From assembly GCA_947449255.1 (NCBI GenBank), contig CANFQX010000004.1, positions 62,001 to 126,000 of the forward strand: a stretch of 64,000 bases of DNA. The letters run 5' to 3'. Origin of the DNA: Pseudobdellovibrionaceae bacterium (lineage in GTDB: Bacteria > Bdellovibrionota > Bdellovibrionia > Bdellovibrionales > Bdellovibrionaceae). The position numbers and the translations under genes were made by a program. Under the pieces are notes generated by a model, which made no database searches, was not told the origin of the DNA, and saw only the letters and a program-made list of their open reading frames with translations. Positions 61,049 through 64,000 of this stretch are shown in pieces. Position 1 is the first letter of the stretch. Each line of letters opens with the position of its first letter.

Positions 61049-62440
61049 ATGTCTTACCGAATTCAATTATTTCACTCACTGCTCAATAACTTTCTCGATG
61101 GAGAATCGGCACTTGTTACCATTGAGGGCGATGTCTTGGCCGTGCGTGGAAAAAATCCTGCCACCTATGGAACATTAACGACCGCGGCAAAAAATGCTGG
61201 CACTTATTTAAAGCTTCAAGAAGGTGATATCGCCATTCTTAATGATCCTTTCAGTGGTGGAAGTACACTTGATGAGATGACTTTTATAATGGCCATATCT
61301 GAAGACCTTCTTTGGGTTCGCAGAAAGGCCATAGCAAAGTCAATTAAAGCTGGCAAATCTGTAGAAGAAGAAGGCGTACGAATCCCACCGACACCGCTCC
61401 TTCAAAATGGCAAATTTAATGCGATTATTTTAAATGCGATTCAATCTCATCCCGCCTGTCCTCCACATTTTGGAGATTGGATCCAAGCTGAGTTTTCCAG
61501 CATGTCCGCGATGTCTCGCAAACTGATTGAGACCATCGAAGGAATTGGTTTTGAAATCACCGGTGAACTGATCGAAGAATATTTGCATTTATCAAAAGAA
61601 TTGGCCCATCAACTGATCTCCGAAAAAGCATCTGGCGAAACTCGCGTCGATGTCATTCTTGATAGTGGTGAACTTTTAAGACTTAAAATAGACATCCATG
61701 AAGGAAAGATTGCTTTAGACTTTGGCGGAACAACCCCTTCAACAATAATCAACCTCACTGAGTCCGCGGCTTTTGGAACATGCTTCCATACCATCAGTCA
61801 GTTTTATGGTTTTACAGAATACGCGAACAGCGGTTCTTTCGCCTCGTTGCAGGTCACCAAACCTTCAGGGTGTTGGTTGATGGCGAAATACCCTGCCTCA
61901 ACTTTGAAAGGCATGACCGTTGGAATTGCAGCCTTGCAGTTAGCAATTGAGTTGGCGCTAAGTCACATACATTCCAAAAGAGAAAAAGCTCCAAGTTGCC
62001 ACAGCCCCCTGCTCGTTCAGTTTCAGACAGAATTTGCGTCCACAGTCATTGAATTAAAAAGTGGCGACGGAGCATCAGCCCATCAGAATGGAACTTGCGC
62101 CCAAAACGAAAAACTCTCTATTGAGAACCTTGAAAGAGAATTCCCAGTCAAAGTGATTCAGGCGCTGCATCGGTCGCATGGCGATAAAAAGTCTAAATTT
62201 ACTGGCGGGCGTGGACTTGTTTTTCAAATTCAAGCCCTTAAAGACATTGATGTCACGTGGCTTTCTGATTTGACCAAGCATAAACCTCGAATGATTAAAA
62301 AATATTCTGACTTCATCCCCTGCGAAATTTCTTTAGATTCCAGGGGTGAAATGAAAATCCTCCAAAGCCAAGGAACTCAAAGGATTAATAAGGGAGAAAT
62401 TTTAAACCTCTCCTCTGGCAGTGGTGGCGGACTCGACTAA
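61049..62440 (+). CDS. Hydantoinase B/5-oxoprolinase beta-like protein
   Basis: 463 residues. The conserved block GDIAILNDPFSGGSTLDEMTF matches the HyuB motif GDxxxxNDPYxGGTHLPD, and the C-terminus KGEILNLSSGSGGGLD mimics the KGExxxxxTPGGGG end. In real HyuB enzymes the first block holds metal-binding or catalytic His; here HLPD reads TLDE. So the catalytic residues look altered. Forms an operon with the HyuA-like gene. Function unknown. Confidence 0.7.
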   Translation: MSYRIQLFHSLLNNFLDGESALVTIEGDVLAVRGKNPATYGTLTTAAKNAGTYLKLQEGDIAILNDPFSGGSTLDEMTFIMAISEDLLWVRRKAIAKSIKAGKSVEEEGVRIPPTPLLQNGKFNAIILNAIQSHPACPPHFGDWIQAEFSSMSAMSRKLIETIEGIGFEITGELIEEYLHLSKELAHQLISEKASGETRVDVILDSGELLRLKIDIHEGKIALDFGGTTPSTIINLTESAAFGTCFHTISQFYGFTEYANSGSFASLQVTKPSGCWLMAKYPASTLKGMTVGIAALQLAIELALSHIHSKREKAPSCHSPLLVQFQTEFASTVIELKSGDGASAHQNGTCAQNEKLSIENLEREFPVKVIQALHRSHGDKKSKFTGGRGLVFQIQALKDIDVTWLSDLTKHKPRMIKKYSDFIPCEISLDSRGEMKILQSQGTQRINKGEILNLSSGSGGGLD

Positions 62441-62441
62441 T

Positions 62442-63353
62442 TTATTTTCGATTGATGTATTCATACCAAAGAGCCAACTGATACTTTTGGGACTCTGAAA
62501 AATACGAATATGATTCTAAACTCGAATCTCCAAAAATTGTTGTCATCAATAATGGTATCTTCCACCTCACACCGATATTGAGCTGATCAAGGTTTGAATA
62601 GCTAATAGGCTCAAATTGAGAATTTGGTATTTGATGATCTATTTCCCTTCTCTGACTTCTCACTGTTCTTAGTAAAGGTAAAAATCTAGCTAACTCCATA
62701 TTGAGTTCAATCCTCGATAATGAAACACCGTCTTTCTTAACTTGAAGATCATTAAAGCTAATTACTTCGTTAAAAAGGTCGAAAGATTCGCCTTTTAATG
62801 GGGCTATCTCAAAGGATTGGTTGTTAAGCATAAAGCATTGAAACAATTGACGATGAATTAAGCTTGGAAACTTAATAAAAACTTGCTGAAATTGACGGAG
62901 CAAAGCTGGATTTGAAGAAAGTGCTTCTTTATTAACACCAAAAGATGCTCCAAATCGCACTCGTAAATAATTTTCGCCTCCAGTATCTTGGGTAACGGCA
63001 ATGATCTTTTTTTGACTTAAAATTGATTCCTCAAGTTTTTCACTTTCTGAAGAGCCTTCTCGTTGCATCGATTTCCTAATGGATTTTAAATATTTATCTT
63101 CAGCCTTAATTCCAATTTCATTATCAAGCAATAATGCTACAGGAAGTTCGCAGGGTGAGAGAGGATCAAAAATTTCTAGTATTGAATTGCCTAATCGATC
63201 AACAAGTGAGCTCGACGGCGCTGCCTCTTCAAACTTTCCACTGTAAAAGGGACTCTCAGCTGACCAACCCGATTGCGCTCCTAGAGTAACCAGGGATAAT
63301 GCAGTCAGAGCCGCTCTCCTAGATTGATTTAAAATTCTCTTAAATTTCTTCAT
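62442..63353 (-). CDS. Secreted protein of unknown function
   Basis: Start at MKKFKRILNQSRRAA (GGGG upstream); a longer frame reaches 63371. A signal peptide with a twin-Arg-like RRAALTALSLVTLGAQSGWSA is present, so Tat export is possible but the motif is not canonical. The mature part is mixed, with two Cys (SPCELPV and FQCFML) and a C-terminal region ending YSYFSESQKYQLALWYEYINRK. It may be an outer-membrane or periplasmic protein. Family not recognised. Its stop is one base from the hydantoinase-like stop. Confidence 0.7.
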   Translation of the reverse strand: MKKFKRILNQSRRAALTALSLVTLGAQSGWSAESPFYSGKFEEAAPSSSLVDRLGNSILEIFDPLSPCELPVALLLDNEIGIKAEDKYLKSIRKSMQREGSSESEKLEESILSQKKIIAVTQDTGGENYLRVRFGASFGVNKEALSSNPALLRQFQQVFIKFPSLIHRQLFQCFMLNNQSFEIAPLKGESFDLFNEVISFNDLQVKKDGVSLSRIELNMELARFLPLLRTVRSQRREIDHQIPNSQFEPISYSNLDQLNIGVRWKIPLLMTTIFGDSSLESYSYFSESQKYQLALWYEYINRK

Positions 63354-63820
63354 AGTTATCCCCGTTCGCAATTGGCATCCTAAACTGAATGATATTAATA
63401 ATTATTAGCTTCAAGAGTCGTACAGTCATCCTGAAGCTAGCTACATCAACTATTTGTATGCAAATAGGAAGCCAGAGCCCTTTTTAATTTTTATTGAGAC
63501 TTGAGGGAGTAAATAAATTCAAAGGAGAAGTTCAGCAATTCCCTTAAAATCCATTTAAAGGATCTCTCAAAGGGCTTGAGCTGATTTAGCTGCAAGTGAC
63601 TTTGATTAAATCTTTCAATTTTATCGCAAGAACAATGGCCAAATACTTTACATTGGGCAAAAAACGTCATCCTGCAAAACTTAATTAAACATTTTTGTAT
63701 TTAATATCTCCACAAACTTTGGAATAAAGTTTTAAGATTTGCCCTGCCAAGGCAGGAAATAATTAGCTTTCAGAAGTCCTCATAAGCTACCTTTAGTTAT
63801 AACAACTGGAAGGAGAAAAA
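63354..63820. other. 467-bp intergenic region
   Basis: No gene seen. Elements: TAGCTTCA and TGAAGCTA dyad arms near 63405-63445, a CCTGCC-AA-GGCAGG dyad at 63743-63756, and AGGAG five bases before the next ATG at 63821. Confidence 0.55.
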
Positions 63821-64000
63821 ATGGAAGAACTAAATAATTTGCCTTTCGACCTTTCCTTTGATGTTTCTTCACTTATTGCTGGACTTATTTTTGGAGTGAT
63901 TGGTTATTGGCTTTATAAGCAAGGACGAAAAAATTCTAATATTCCAATTGTCTGCTCCGGAGTTGGCCTGATGGTCTACCCCTATTTTGTCAACGGAGCT
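63821..64000 (+). CDS. Membrane protein, partial (C-terminus beyond window)
   Basis: The frame starts ATG 63821 after AGGAGAAAAA and is open for 60 codons to the window edge. It encodes MEELNNLPFDLSFDVSSL, then a membrane span (LIAGLIFGVIGYWLY), a basic loop (KQGRKN) and a second span (IPIVCSGVGLMVYPYF). Two-TM small inner-membrane protein. Family not identified. Confidence 0.75.
   Translation, partial: MEELNNLPFDLSFDVSSLIAGLIFGVIGYWLYKQGRKNSNIPIVCSGVGLMVYPYFVNGA

Noticed and set aside
59667-62440. Calling the pair a normal 5-oxoprolinase or hydantoin utilisation system
   Set aside because: Key phosphate-loop and metal-site residues are changed and the A subunit is too short.

Overview
The window looks like chromosomal DNA from a Gram-negative bacterium of the Bdellovibrionota type (Bdellovibrio/Pseudobdellovibrio relatives). 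This assignment is inference: it rests on a HPF-plus-cold-shock fusion, a DUF222-like HNH endonuclease with the 'QLGY...' N-terminus common in that group, many secreted proteins and lipoproteins, M16 peptidase pairs, a FliL and an L,D-transpeptidase. The DNA is moderately AT-rich and very compact. Neighbouring genes often overlap by ATGA, and two convergent pairs share one CTAG as both stop codons. I found no rRNA, tRNA, CRISPR array or recognisable insertion sequence.

Layout. 1-3.2 kb is an accessory block on the minus strand: hipBA (hipA cut by the window edge) with three evenly spaced CTCCC-N4-GGGAG operators, an orphan minimal nucleotidyltransferase, and an AAA ATPase with a DUF4143/nuclease-fold tail. 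3.4-12 kb is envelope and protein quality control: clpS-clpA, htpX, a lytic transglycosylase lipoprotein, an HPF-cold-shock fusion and a membrane-anchored subtilase. 12-20.4 kb is housekeeping: an RluA-type pseudouridine synthase, a Rep/UvrD helicase with a small zinc-ribbon/Tudor-like partner, an SDR-fumC-unknown operon, and a YchJ-EVE-Dus operon.

20.5-31 kb is a tripartite RND efflux locus with two permeases and a convergent TolC-like gene. It is followed by a GNAT-like/cyclic-nucleotide-binding fusion and a degenerate receiver with membrane segments. 31-35 kb is accessory: a secreted cysteine-module protein with 108-bp repeats, an HNH endonuclease flanked by a shared 13-bp sequence and a nested stem structure, and a small secreted protein. 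35-39.4 kb is a second efflux operon (TolC-MacA-MacB). 39.4-44.4 kb holds an RsmB-family methyltransferase, nrdR-nusB and a PPDK/PEP synthase regulator.

44.4-51.4 kb holds a LysR regulator, a CheX-receiver fusion, a Gre-like factor, an M16 peptidase pair and fliL. 51.6-59.5 kb holds a Csd6-like L,D-transpeptidase, the rhomboid-HIT-sppA genes, and rpsA-cmk-hisC. 59.7-62.4 kb is a divergent hydantoinase A/B-like pair, followed by a secreted protein and the start of a membrane protein.

No complete new multi-gene system can be proven from sequence alone. The best candidates for new biology are the zinc-ribbon/Tudor protein beside a helicase that lacks this domain, the acyltransferase-like/cNMP fusion with its membrane receiver, the degenerate HyuA/HyuB pair, the start-codon-occluding hairpin of the transglycosylase gene, and the nested structured element downstream of the HNH gene.
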